DNA of 64,000 bases from Erinaceus europaeus. Taxonomy: Eukaryota > Chordata > Mammalia > Eulipotyphla > Erinaceidae. The notes beneath the pieces are model-generated. The model searched no databases and was not told the DNA's origin. It saw only the letters and a list, made by a program, of their open reading frames with translations. The position numbers were made by a program, and so were the translations under genes. Positions 45,935 through 57,420 of this stretch are shown piece after piece (the first letter of the stretch is position 1; each line of letters starts with the position of its first letter). The stretch covers positions 92,984,054-93,048,053 of the forward strand of contig NC_080170.1 of assembly GCF_950295315.1 (NCBI RefSeq), read 5' to 3'.

Positions 45935-46828
45935 GTGGATCAAGAGCAAATAAAATTGATACTACAAAAAATGAAGAGCCCAGAAGAAACTACAAATCAG
46001 CCAGAAGTGACCATAGATAAGAAAAGTATGCAAGCAATAATAAACTTATTAATCACAGAAATGAAAACAACATTGGAGGAAAGGAATGGAAGTATTAGGG
46101 AAAAAACAGTTGAGACCCCCAAGGAAAATACTGATTATCTTGAGGCAATTAGAGAACTGAAAGCTGAAATAGCTATAATGAAGAAAGAAGCTGAAGGAAA
46201 GGAAAGCAGACTAACAGAAGCAGAAAAAAGAATCAGTCAGACAGAGGATGAGTGAGAGAAAACTAATAAAGAGGTGAAAGAGCTTAAAAAGAGATTGAGA
46301 GACACTGAAAACAACAACAGAGACATATGGGATGTTCTCAAAAGAAGTAACATTCGTATAATTGGCCTGCCAGAGGAAGAGGAAGGAAACATTCTAGAGG
46401 AAATAATAGAAGAAAACTTCCCAGACCTGAATAACAGAAAGGACATCAAGATTCAAGAGGCCCAGAGAGTACCAAACAGAATCAACCCAGTCCTGAAGAT
46501 ACCAAGACACATCATAGTCACAATGAGAAGAAGTAAGGATAAAGAAAGGATCCTAAAGGCTGGAAGAGAGAAACAAAAAGTCACATACAGGGGAAAACCA
46601 ATAAGACTATCAACAGACTTCTCCACTCAAACTCTAAAAACCAAAAGAGACTGGCAAGATATCTATCAAGCCCTGAATGAAAAAGGGTTTCAACCAAGGA
46701 TAATATATCCTGCTAGACTTTCATTCAAATTAGATGGAGGGATCAAAAGCTTCTTAGACAAACAACAGTTAAAGGAGGCAACCATCACCAAGCCGGCCAT
46801 GAGAGAGGTTCTAAAAGACCTCTTATAA
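45931..46828 (+). pseudogene. ORF1: L1 ORF1 (RNA-binding chaperone), copy B, defective
   Basis: ORF1p is a trimeric nucleic-acid chaperone that coats L1 RNA. Here the apparent ancestral ATG is at 45931, but a ~5-nt deletion near 45975 puts it out of frame. The main frame is open from about 45935 to an in-frame TGA at 46253-46255, where copy C has a leucine codon (TTA). It then continues in the same frame from 46274 to 46828. The coiled coil (NTDYLEAIRELKAEIAIMK) and the RRM-like region (NIRIIGLPEEEEG to the C-terminal LSFKLDGGIKSF) are recognisable. Compared with copy C there is a 9-nt insertion near 46268 and a 12-nt deletion near 46383, both in frame. Confidence 0.95.
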
Positions 46829-46886
46829 ACAAGAACATCACTATAATACTTGCAATATATCAGAGCAAACAAATTTTTTTTGAACA

Positions 46887-49800
46887 ATGGCACTACAATA
46901 CATTAAGTCCATAATATCAATAAATGTCAATGGCTTAAACTCACCCATCAAAAGGCACAGAATGGGGGGATGGATCAGAAAACATAACCCAACCATATGC
47001 TACTTGCAAGAATCCCATCTGACATAACAAGATAAACACAGACGTAAAGTGAAAGGATGGAAAACTATCATACAGGCTAATGGACCACAAAAAAGAGATG
47101 GAACAGCCATTCTCATCTGTGACACAATAGATTTTAAATTAGATAAAGCAATAAAAGATAGGCAAGGATATTACATAATGATTAGAAGATCACTCAGCCA
47201 AGAAAACTTAAAAATTATTAACTCTTAGATGCACCCAATGAGGGACCATCTAAATACATTAAACGCCTACTGAAAGAAATTCAAAAATACATCAATAGTA
47301 ATACAATAATAGTGGGGGATTTTAAAACCCCAATATCACACTTAGACAGATCAACAAAGCAGAGAATCAACAAAGAAACAAGAGAATTAAATTAATAGAT
47401 GGTCAGACTAGACCTCCTGGACATCTTCAGAGCCCTTCACCCCAAGAAACTGGAATACACATTCTTCTCAAATCCACACAACGAAAACTCAAGGATAGAC
47501 CACATGTTAGGCCACAAAGACAGCATCAGTTAATTCAAGAGCACTGAAATCATCCCAAGTATCTGCTCAGACCACACTAGAGTAAAACTAACATTTAACA
47601 ACAAACAGAATATTATTAAAAGACATAAAATTTGGAAACTAAACAACATACTCCTTAACAACCACTGGGTCAGAGAGTCACTCAAGCAGGAAATTCAAAT
47701 GTTCCTGGAAACTAATGAAAATGAAGACACAACCTATCAAAATATTTGGGACACAGCTAAAGCAGTATTGAGAGGGAAACTCATATCCATACAATCACAT
47801 ATTAAACAACAACGAAAAAAGCTCAAATAAACGACCTTACTGCACACCTCAAGGACTTAGAGGAAGAGGAACAAAGGAATCCTAAAGCAACTGGAAGGGC
47901 AAAAATCACTAAAATTAGAGCAGAAATAAACAACATCGAAAATAAGAGAACAGTAGAGAAGATCAATGAAGCCAAATGTTGGTTCTTTGAAAGATTAAAC
48001 AAAACTGACAAACTCCTAGCCAGACTCACTAAACAAAAAAGGGAAAAGGCTCAAATTCATAGAATTGCAAACAATAGAGGAGATATCACAACCGACACCA
48101 CAGAAATCCAGAAAATCATGTGAAACTTCTATGAAGAACTATATGCCACCAAGCTAGAGAATCTGGAAGAAATGGAAGAATCCCTAGAAGCATATTCCCT
48201 TCCAAAACTGCACCAAGAAGAACTACAAAACCTAAATGCACCAATCACAGACAAAGAAATCAAAACCGTTATTAAGAATCTCCCCAACAAGAAAAGTCCT
48301 TGACCAGATGGCTTCACAAATGAATTATACAAAACCTTCAGGAAACCATTAGTACCCATACTTCTAAAGCTTTTCCATAAAATCAAAGAAACAGGAATAC
48401 TCCCTTCCGCCTTCTATAAAGCCAACATCACCCTGATACCAAAAGCAGATAGTGACACAACAAAAAAGGAAAACTACAGACCAATATCTCTGATGAACAT
48501 AGATGCCAAAATATTAAACAAGATCTTGACCAACAGGATACAGCAGCATATCAAAAAGATTTTTCATCACGACCAAGTGGGACTTATCACAGGAATGCAA
48601 GGTTGGTTCAACATAAGTAAGTCAATCAATGTCATTCACCACATCAAACACCAAAACCAAACACCACATGATTATCTCAATAGATACAGAGAAAGCCTTT
48701 GACAAAATGCAACACCCATTCATGCTCAAAACTCTACAAAAAATGGGAATAGATGGGAAATTCCTCAAGATAGTGGGATCTGTATATAGCAAACCTACAG
48801 CCAACATCATACTCAATAGACAGAAGCTGAATGCATTTCCCCTCAGATCGGGGACTAGACAGGGTTGTCCACTGTCAACATTACTCTTCAACATAGTGTT
48901 GGAAGTTCTTGCCATAGAAATCAGGCAAGAGAAAGGAATCAAAGGAATACATATTGGAAGGGAAGAAGTCAAGCTCTCACTATTTGCAGATGACATGATA
49001 ATATACATAGAAAAACCTAACAAAATCCAGCAGAAAACTACTGGAAGTTATTAGGCAATATAGCAAGGTGACAGGCTACAAAATCAATGTACAAAAATCA
49101 GTGGCATTTCTTTATGCAAACACTAAATATGAAGAAGACATCCAGAAATCACTCACACTCACTGTTGCATCAAATTAAATAAAATACCTAGGAGTAAAGC
49201 TGACCAAAGAAGTGAAAGACTTGTATACTGAAAACTATGAGTCACTAATCAAGGAAATAGAAACTGATACCAAGAAATGAAAAGACATCCCATGCTCATG
49301 TATCAGAATAATAAATATTATCAAAATGAATATTCTCCCCAGAGCCATATACAAATTTAATGCAATACCCATCAAAGTTCCACCAAACTTCATTAAGAGA
49401 ATAAAACAAACTACAATCATTTATCTGGAACCAGAAAACACCTAGAATTGCCAAAACCATCTTGAGGAAAAGAAACAGAAATGGAGGCATCACACTCCCA
49501 GACCTCAAATTTATTATAAAGCCATCATAATCAAAACAGCATGGTACTGGAACATAAAAAGGCAAACAGACCAGTGAACAGAATGGGAGAAGATCTTTAC
49601 ATGCCATACATCAGACAAGAGACTAATCACCAAAACATACAAAGAGCTCAGCAAACTTAGCACCAAAAAAGCAAATAACCCCATCATTAATGGGTGGAGG
49701 ATATAAACAGAACATTCACTCCAGAGGAGATCCAAAAGGCTAACAAACATATGAAAAACTGCTCCAGGTTGCTGATTGTCAGAGAAATGCAAATAAAGAC

Positions 49801-50306
49801 AACATTGAGAGACCACCTCACCCCTGTGAGAATGGCATACATCAAAAAGGACAGAAGCAACAAATGCTGGAGAGGTTGTGGGGACAGAGGAACCATTTTG
49901 CACTGCTGGTGGGAATGTAAATTGGTTCAGCCTCTGTGGAGAGCTGTCTGGAGAACTCTCACAAGGCTAGACATGGACCTTCCATATGATCCAGTAATTC
50001 CTCTCTTGGGGATATACCCCAAGGACTCCATAACACCCAACCAAAAAGAGGTGTGTACTCCTATGTTCATAGCAGCACAATTCATAATAGCTAAAACCTG
50101 GAAGCAACCCATGTGCCCAACAACAGATGAGTGGCTGAGAAAGCTGTGGTATATATACACAATGGAATACTATTGCAGCTACTAAGAACAATGAACTCAA
50201 CTTCTCTGACCCATTTTGGTCAAAGCTAGAAGGAATTATGTTAAGTGAGCTAAGTCAGAAAGATAAAGATGAGTATGGGATGATCCCACTCATCAACAGA
50301 AGTTGA
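46887..50306 (+). pseudogene. ORF2: L1 ORF2, copy B, defective
   Basis: It starts at an ATG 58 nt after ORF1, as in copy C. The endonuclease N-terminus is visible (SINVNGLNS, then LQESH) and is followed at once by an in-frame TAA at about 47022. Frames then change repeatedly: linker and GPDGF-like region near 48300 (with a stop), [13 protein letters not shown] at 48475, the reverse-transcriptase blocks [18 protein letters not shown] and [12 protein letters not shown] at 48670-49015, and the C-terminal domain 49694-50180 with an intact CX3CX7HX4C motif (CWRGCG...HCWWEC). Relative to copy A about 410 bp are missing at ~49577. The join shares the short sequence acagaat. Both catalytic aspartate blocks remain, but the gene is dead. 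Confidence 0.96.
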
Positions 50307-51500
50307 GAAAGAAGATCAGGAAGGGAAACTAAAGGCAGGATCTGACTAAATTGAAAGTAGGGCACCAAAGTAAAAACCCTGTGGTGAGGGGGAGGGTGTA
50401 CATGTGGCTTCCTAGGATGGCAGGGGAGTGGGGGGTGGGTAGGTGGGATGGGACACAATCTTTTGGGGATGGGAATTGTGTTTATGTACACACCTATTAA
50501 ATTGTAGTCATATAAATCACTATTTAATTAATATGAGAGGGGGAAAAACTGATTGTCTAACAAAGGGACTTTTCAAAGTTAACCCAATTACCAAATAAAG
50601 TGATGATAACAGTAACTATCCACTGTCTTCTTGAACCCTAAGACAGCAGGAACCTCACATTTCCACTATAGAGCCTAAACTTCCCTCAGTCCTGGGACCC
50701 TAGGGTAGGGCCCACTTTCCCGTATGTTTCTCCCAATTCTTATCAAATAATATTGCATCCACTGACTGCAACCTAATCAATGCAACGAGTGCTACCCCAG
50801 CATGCTTCATTTCAGACTGTGTCCAGAGACTTCAGGTGTGGAACGACAACCCTTCAGCTTCATCACTCGGGTGAGACCTTTCCTTTCATAATATTCTCTA
50901 GTTCCATCCCAGGTGGTTCACTTCCTAACAAAGTCCCAAAACCTAGATAGACCAGGTTCCAGGAGATAGAGCATATGTCCACACATATCCATAAGCTAGG
51001 GCAAATATATACCTGAAAGCAGTAGTACACTAGAGTTTGCAGTGAGTACCCCCCAATACTTCATCTCCACTATTCCAACCTTTGGGTCCATGATTCTTCA
51101 ACAATTTGTTTGGCTCTGTATGTTTACTCTCTTTTCAGCCCCCAGGTTCCAGATGCCATCAGGATGCCGGCCAGGCTTCCCTGGACTGAAGACCCCACCA
51201 ATGAGTCCTGAAGCTCCACTTCCCCAGAGATCCACCCTACTAGGGAAAGAGAGAGGCAGACTGGGAGTATGGATTGACCAGTCAACGTCCATGTTTAGTA
51301 AGGAAGCAATTACAGAAGCCAGACCTCCCACCTTCTGCAACCCACAATGACCTTGGGTCCATGCTCCCAGAGGGATAGAGAATGGGAAAGCTATTGGGGA
51401 GGGGATGGGATATGGAGATTGGCTGGCGGGAACTGTGTGGAGTTGTACCCCCCCATCCTATGATTTTGTTAATGTCTCCATTCTTAAATAAATAAATAAA
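50307..51500 (+). other. L1 copy B 3' UTR (short form, ~1.2 kb)
   Basis: It is collinear with copy A but lacks the ~140-bp block at the position of 'gattgtctaacaaagg' (about 50550). The 102-codon open frame inside it is treated as chance. Confidence 0.92.
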
Positions 51501-51540
51501 TTTTAAAAAATAAAGTAAAATAAAATAAAAGGCTCAATCC

Positions 51541-51650
51541 CATTTACAATTGAGCCAAAAAAGATAAATATCTTAGGTGAATTTCATGAAAGAGGTAAAT
51601 AATGATCTCATAATCTTGTAATAAACTATTGATAACAAATAAAAATTATT
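51541..51650 (+). pseudogene. Ancient L1 ORF2, right part, and tail
   Basis: The sequence resumes the reading of the host L1 (a KKINILGEF-like block), then jumps to a tail ('ataatcttgtaataaac'). It completes the fragment that ends at 44666. Confidence 0.75.
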
Positions 51651-51664
51651 TAAAAAAAAACTTT

Positions 51665-51775
51665 TGTTCCACAAAACTAAATTATGGATAGTGCTGAGAC
51701 TTAAATCCATGACTTTACACTTTTAAGGCAAAGGCTCTTTCCTCTATCTTTCACTGCCTCTAGATATCCTAAACT
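51665..51775 (-). repeat. tRNA-derived SINE relic, antisense
   Basis: It has 'agtgctgagacttaaatccatg' in place of the reversed B box and 'ctttcactgcctct' as the reversed head. It is old. Confidence 0.5.
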
Positions 51776-51779
51776 GTGT

Positions 51780-52460
51780 AACTTAGTCATAGAAGAATAT
51801 AAAATAATAGTATCTATAGATGAGAATATCTTCCTATTATCAACAGCTTCACATTACTGATATTATTTTATCTGAGGTTTTTATTTGTAAGTGAAATGAT
51901 CTTACTTTCTTTTTTGATAAGAGCAAATTATTGTCTGTTTCTTAACAACTTTAACATTTTAGCTACTTAGTCATTATCTAAATCTCACTAATCTTCACGT
52001 GTAAATGTTCTTTTCTTAATTGGCAGGATTATATCTGGGTTTCCTGTGCATTTTGACCCCTGTCAGTGTGTAGATATGATCTATGATCTTGCTATATCAG
52101 AGTGTGGTGTTTCTGGATAGCTTTTTCTTAACGTTACAATGTAAGAAGGAAAAATTCTAATTACAAATCCCTTGAGGCATAACTAAAAGATTTTGAATAC
52201 CAAGTAGCACAGTACATCTGTCGCTGCTGGAAAATGCCCAGGAGATTCAAATGAGGGAAGAGAAATGATGAAAAGTTACCAGTGTATGAGGATTACAGAA
52301 GTTCCCTGAGGATATCCAATGTGGCTAGAATAACCAGGGGTTCCTAACTTTCCACAAAAGGTGAGGAGAGAAACATTCTCAAGATTTCCATTTGTAAGTA
52401 TAAATGAAGGTATGATATTATGAGTTGATTATGAGAACAGGAGTTAGAAAGCAACTTATC
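51780..52460. other. Unique sequence, no gene seen
   Basis: No repeat or coding motif recognised. Confidence 0.5.
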
Positions 52461-52464
52461 CTCT

Positions 52465-52645
52465 AAAGAGCACACTTTGTAACACATATGGACCTTGGTT
52501 CAAGCGCCCACCTCCACAGGGCAGCAATCGCAGAGTAGAGCAGTATGGTAGTATCTCTCCTTTTCTCTGTGTTTTTCTCCCCCTATCGCTTTTCTTGTCT
52601 TTCTTCTGCTCTGACCCTGACCCTCTACATAACAATAAAGACTTT
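52465..52645 (+). repeat. tRNA-derived SINE
   Basis: Its B-box region is 'ccttggttcaagcgcccacc', followed by a CT-rich stretch and an 'acaataaagac' tail. Confidence 0.65.
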
Positions 52646-53084
52646 GAGAACAAAGTACATAAGGCATAAAGAGTTGTATTTGCTCGCTAATTTACCTGGA
52701 GGGTTGGAAGGCAAGGAAATAGTTTTAATGTACTGTAAGTAAGACTGAAAAGTATTGTAAAAGTCCAGTAATTATTTATAATTATTTTTAATTTTAATAT
52801 TACTGTATTATAGTCCAGTAATATTTCTCAGTTTTAGAAAATAACCATGAGAAAACAGTCTATGTCTCAACACAATGTAGTACAATGCATACAGGGAAAA
52901 AAAGCAAATGTTTTTGAATTCTTGGCTTACTTATTTCATATTGTTGTGGGTGTCAGCAATTTATTTAACATAAATGAATTTTCTGGCTTATACAAAAATA
53001 AATGATAATGACATAAGAAAATAATAAACCTTAGCTCATAGTGCTCAGCACAGAGAATTTGCTTAAAAAGCTTAGTTTTATTCT

Positions 53085-53240
53085 TAATGTTGTTTTATAT
53101 AAATTTGGACAGAGGGAGAGTATGAAAGAGACCTCAGCACCAAACCTTTCTACAGTGTGGTATGAGCTGGACTTGAACCTGGGTCCTGATCATAGAAAAG
53201 CAGCATACTATCCAACTGAGCTGTTTTTCTGGTCCAATAG
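53085..53240 (-). repeat. tRNA-derived SINE, antisense
   Basis: 'ggacttgaacctgggtcctg' is the reversed B-box region and 'ccaactgagctgtttttctgg' the reversed head. Confidence 0.7.
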
Positions 53241-53309
53241 TTGTTACTATCATTTATCAGTGCATATCAAACTGAGTTACAACACTTGGTCTACCAGGAG
53301 ACAATTTTA

Positions 53310-53560
53310 CTTTTTTTTGCTGGTGTTAATTTAATGTGGTACTGGAGTTTAAACTCAGTGTCATGCATGTTCTCTACAGCTGAGCCACCCTATTAACCCA
53401 GTTTTATATTTTTCAGAGAGCATAGCGGGTGGGGGGTGAGCAAAGCATTGTTCAACTCTATTGATGTCATTATACTAGTTTTTCTTCTGCTGCTCTCATG
53501 TAGTATTTGAGATTGAATCCAGGACTAAACACATGCAAGTTAAGCCATCTCTCCAGATAC
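53310..53560 (-). repeat. Two old antisense SINE relics
   Basis: 53310-53402 ('gagtttaaactcagtg', ending 'gagccaccctattaaccca') and 53480-53560 ('gagattgaatccagg', ending 'gccatctctccagata') both have the reversed B-box/head order. Confidence 0.5.
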
Positions 53561-53580
53561 TCTTCTCTAACTTGAGTTGA

Positions 53581-54250
53581 CTCTTTGCTCAGAAGCACAA
53601 AACCTACAATTTTCAATGGCTAAGGTGACAAGCAATACTTCCACTTCCAGCTAACCAAGTCTTTAAAATGGAAGGGCAGGGAATGTGGCCTTCCTCTTCT
53701 ATTTGCTCATGATTTTTTTTTTTTTTTACCACTTGTAGTACATACACACAAATATTTAAGAGTATCCTCTTCTCATCCATGGCTGCTTCTAGTCAAACAG
53801 CGATCTGTCAGATTCCAAGAACAACTTGAGTCTCAGATGATATGTTATATGAGGTACCACTATGTACTAACAAGAGGGGAAGCATTTCAGGACTTTGACT
53901 GCATGCTCTTTCAACACAGAGGATGCAACTAGACATTTACAATTTGTTTAAGAGTAGTAAGCGAGGTATGGTTTTAAAACTTAATTATGATGTTGTCTTG
54001 GCAGGATTTTTCTCCGTATCAAAGTATTTACAATCATGCAATTTGATAGATCTATAAAAACCACCAAGTAAACAGAATACGTTCTATTTTCCTAAAAGAA
54101 AACTGAAGCCTTTGCTACTGTCAAGTTATAAATAACGTTTAAAATATTGTAATGTAGCCTCTGGATTTTACACTTTGTATTTTTATGATATTGTGATGAT
54201 AATTTTTATTTCTAAGTGTAACATAATAATCAGCATCTTCTTTTTCTGAA
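53581..54250. other. Unique sequence, no gene seen
   Basis: A short T tract lies at 53711-53727. No supported gene. Confidence 0.5.
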
Positions 54251-54374
54251 AGTACTTTTAGTTTTTTTTGAAAGTGGGTTAGAGATAGAGATAGAGAGGG
54301 AGAGACACCTGTAGCACTGCTGCAATGCTCATGAAACTTTCCCCTGCTTTTTGACTATGAACTAATGAAATGCT

Positions 54375-55165
54375 GCTAACATCCATGTTCAGCAGAGAAG
54401 CAATTACAGAAGCCAGAACTCCTTCCTCCTGCACTCCAAAAAGAATTTTGGCCTTGGGGCCAAGTGGTGGCATACCTGGTTAGAGCACACATTAAAGTGT
54501 GCAAGGACACAGGTTCCAGCCCTTGGTCCCCACTTATAGAGGAAAGTTTCACGAATGGTGAAGCAGGGCTGCAGGTATCTGTCTGTCTCTCTCCCTCTCT
54601 CTCTTTCCCCGTCCCCTGTCAATTTCTCTCTGTCTCTAACCAATAAAAAACAAATAAACATATACTTTTAAAAACAAGAATTTTTGGCTCATACTTCCAG
54701 AGGGAGTAAATATTAGGGGGGAAATGAATAGAGAGCTCTGAACACCAATTTAGACCAGGATCTAAAACATTTGCACCAGGAATCTTAGTTTTATACCATC
54801 GCTAAAGTGGAAGCGAATCTGGAAAACACTACAGGATGTTTTGGTGATTATAAATTGCACTATTTCACTTATCTGAGAGAGAAGAGAAAAAAATAAGTCC
54901 ACTCAAAAGTAGTAATAGTTGTAGGCGTGACTTAGTAAGTAAAGGCAGGATCATAGAACTAAATAAAAATGGGCAATTATAGACATATAGATATAAATAG
55001 ATAAATTTAGATATATAATCAACTCATATCTGTGACCTTGAGAAAACTATTACAGTTTCTACTGATGGGGGGAGATGGGGACACAGGACCCTGGTGGTGA
55101 GAATGTTGTGGCATTAAACCCTATGATCTTATAACTTTATAAACCACTAATTAAAAAAAAAGGTT
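54375..55165 (+). mobile_element. Old composite L1-derived repeat, copy 3 (split by a SINE)
   Basis: It opens with a 3' UTR piece ('catccatgttcagcagagaa'), continues after the SINE ('catacttccagagggagtaa'), then has the shared module ('gtagtaatagttgtaggcg', about 54910) and the tail ('cttataactttataaaccac'). It lacks the ORF2 C-terminal-like stretch seen in copies 1 and 2. Confidence 0.65.
54453..54675 (+). repeat. tRNA-derived SINE (short type) with TSD
   Basis: The head is 'cttggggccaagtggtggc', with 'cacaggttccagccctt' and the 'tttcacgaatggtgaagcag' block. The near-perfect repeat aagaattttggc (54441-54452) / aagaatttttggc (54676-54688) flanks it. Confidence 0.92.
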
Positions 55166-55720
55166 GTGGTATAGGCAGTGAAATATTATTCAACTGTTAA
55201 AACTGATAAAAGTTTCTCCTTTTCCTAACCTTGGATGAATCTCAAAGGAATCATGTAAATGAAATTTGTTATAAAGAGAACAAAATACTGCCTTACAGAG
55301 AAGAGAAGATATAAATTGGGATTAATGTGTAAACTTAAATACTCTTATAAATTAACACTTAATCAATAAAGAAACAAATGCCCTGGTCATGTGATACAAC
55401 AATTGACATTTACTAACCAATCACTCAAAAGTTTGGCTTGATTTAACAACTATGCAGAAGTAAACTATTGATTAGCACAAAGAAGTGTGATTAGCACAAT
55501 GTAAGTAAAAGTCTAGGTTGGTTTTGTTTGCCATATTTCTTTTTGCTTAAACCCACATTCAAACACCCAGGTAAACACTTTATTTCATTTATTTAATACT
55601 AGATACTGCAAGTACACTTCCAGAATGGAAAAAAAAAGGCAAAATAACTGGCAAACATCAAAGTAGCCAAAAGGCTCACAGATGTCCCCTTTTTAAAATG
55701 CTTTGCAATTTTCTAAGTAC
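55166..55720. other. Unique sequence, no gene seen
   Basis: No repeat or coding motif recognised. Confidence 0.5.
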
Positions 55721-55724
55721 CTAG

Positions 55725-55839
55725 GGGACTGGGCAGTGGCACACCCGTGAGCACACATGTTACAGTGTGCAAGAACCTGGGTTCAAGCCTCCAGTCCCCA
55801 GCTGAGGGTGGAAGTTTCAGTGGTGTAGCAGTGCTACAA

Positions 55840-55883
<44 letters not shown>

Positions 55884-55975
55884 CCTCCCTCCTCCCCCCT
55901 CTCTCTCTATATATATATATCCCTATTAAATAAATAAAATGAAATATAAAAAGAAACCATTATAAAAAAACCATT
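55725..55975 (+). repeat. tRNA-derived SINE (short type) with expanded (CT)n
   Basis: The head 'ggggactgggcagtggc' is followed by 'cctgggttcaagcctccag' (B box). Its pyrimidine stretch has grown into a (CT)n/(TA)n microsatellite at 55846-55920. Confidence 0.85.
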
Positions 55976-55984
55976 TAAAAAAGA

Positions 55985-56340
55985 AAGTTCCTTAGAGCCT
56001 CTGGATATGGATCCCTTGATAGTCTTCTCATCTATCTGCTCTTATGCTCTCTCTATTCAAAATAACCTTTAGATAGTCCTGTGTAAGTTATACTGGTGAA
56101 AGATGAATATACCTAATCAATGATTACAGCTCCCCTGAAGCCTCTAGGTAAGGCTATAAAGCTTCCTTCTTAATGTGAATTCTCTCTATTTGGATAGCTA
56201 TTGCCTCTGCATAAATATCCTCACTTGCAGTGAGGTCATTCTGTCGCTTCTCCACATTGTCTGGGCCACAAATATAACATAAAATCTTTTGTCCTCATGT
56301 TCTTTCTTTCTCTAAATATTGGGCATTTATTTCTCAAACT
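55985..56340. other. Unique sequence, no gene seen
   Basis: No repeat or coding motif recognised. Confidence 0.5.
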
Positions 56341-56349
56341 GCTGCTAAA

Positions 56350-56350
56350 G

Positions 56351-56392
<42 letters not shown>
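56350..56392. repeat. (AC)n-(AG)n microsatellite
   Basis: About six AC units run into about 15 AG units. Confidence 0.95.
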
Positions 56393-56395
<3 letters not shown>

Positions 56396-56714
56396 TAGGG
56401 GACTAGTAAGAGTGTTCCTAATTATTCTCATTATGCTCATATGGAAGCAAAGTACTATACCTAAACTAGACAAGAGATCTGGGGGGCTGTCCCACATCAT
56501 GGGAGTGTGTGTGCATGAAATGAACATGTGGAGAGGTAAGTGAGACAACAAGAGGTGTTGGCTCAGAATGGTCACAAAAAAATATGTCTAATGGAGAATT
56601 CTAGTTAAGGTCAAAGGAAAAGAAACAATCAATTCTGGCAAGATGGCACCAGGAACATACTTAGATGCTATTGATAAATGACAATATTATTGATCATAAA
56701 ATGTATAGTATTAG

Positions 56715-56883
56715 GAGTCCAAGAGGTGGCTCAGTAGTATAATATACATGTTTTATGTCTAAGGCTCTGTGCTCAAACCCAGAAACCACATGGAAGCATT
56801 ATGGAAAACACCAAAGACAATAATGGATAGAACTCCATAGATGATAGAGTACTATTTTGCTCTCTCTCCCTTATGAGTTTGAG

Positions 56884-56929
<46 letters not shown>

Positions 56930-56945
56930 CCTCTCTCTCTCTCTC
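56715..56945 (+). repeat. tRNA-derived SINE with (TC)n tail region
   Basis: The head is 'ggagtccaagaggtggctc', the B-box region 'ctgtgctcaaacccagaaac', and a (TC)n run lies at 56886-56945. Confidence 0.65.
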
Positions 56946-57084
56946 TTTTTCTCCATTCTTCCCTCCATCCCTCCTTCTCTCCCTCTCTTATCTTTAACTA
57001 TAGAGTAGAAAATTTGACTAGAGAGATGTCTTATTGATATCATGTATGTACAAGGTCCCAGAACCACATTTTTAAAAAAGTGAA

Positions 57085-57175
57085 TGGTTGGAGAAATAGT
57101 AAAATGGTTATGCATGCCTGAAGTACCAGAGAGTCCAGGTTCAACCTCCAGCACCAACATAAGCCAAATAGCAGG
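57085..57175 (+). repeat. tRNA-derived SINE
   Basis: The head 'gttggagaaatagtaaaatgg' (in part) and 'gtccaggttcaacctccagc' (B box) match the SINE at 14338. Confidence 0.7.
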
Positions 57176-57179
57176 TACT

Positions 57180-57420
57180 TGCTAATCATGTGATAAATGT
57201 ATCTAGTACTTCATAATACTCAAAGCTCTTTCAAATATTAAATATGACTCACAGGTTCCTCGCAATCATTTTGAATATACTATCAATATCAGAATCAACA
57301 TCAGCATCAAGTAAAGGAAGAAAAGATGGAAATTAAGTACAATGGGTGATTTGAGCAAGGTCATAGTCTAGAGTAATTAGAGTCCTCCAATTTTCATTTC
57401 ACCTATTCCTATGCCATAAT
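57180..57420 (-). repeat. MIR, antisense
   Basis: The reverse-strand order is recognisable: 'actcaaagctctttcaaata', 'cacaggttcctcgcaat', 'gatttgagcaaggtcatag', 'agtaattagagtcctcc'. Confidence 0.65.

Larger units (their letters stand above)
44667..51522 (+). mobile_element. L1 copy B, full-length span, with 18-bp TSD
   Basis: The element begins 'ggggatggagccaagatggc', runs through the 5' UTR, ORF1, ORF2 and 3' UTR, and ends in an A-rich tail. The flanking repeats aaataaaaggttcaatcc (44649-44666) and aaataaaaggctcaatcc (51523-51540) differ at one base. Total length is ~6.86 kb. It sits inside an ancient L1 ORF2. It is inactive, with a stop in ORF1, many breaks in ORF2 and a ~400-bp internal deletion at about 49577. 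Confidence 0.97.
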
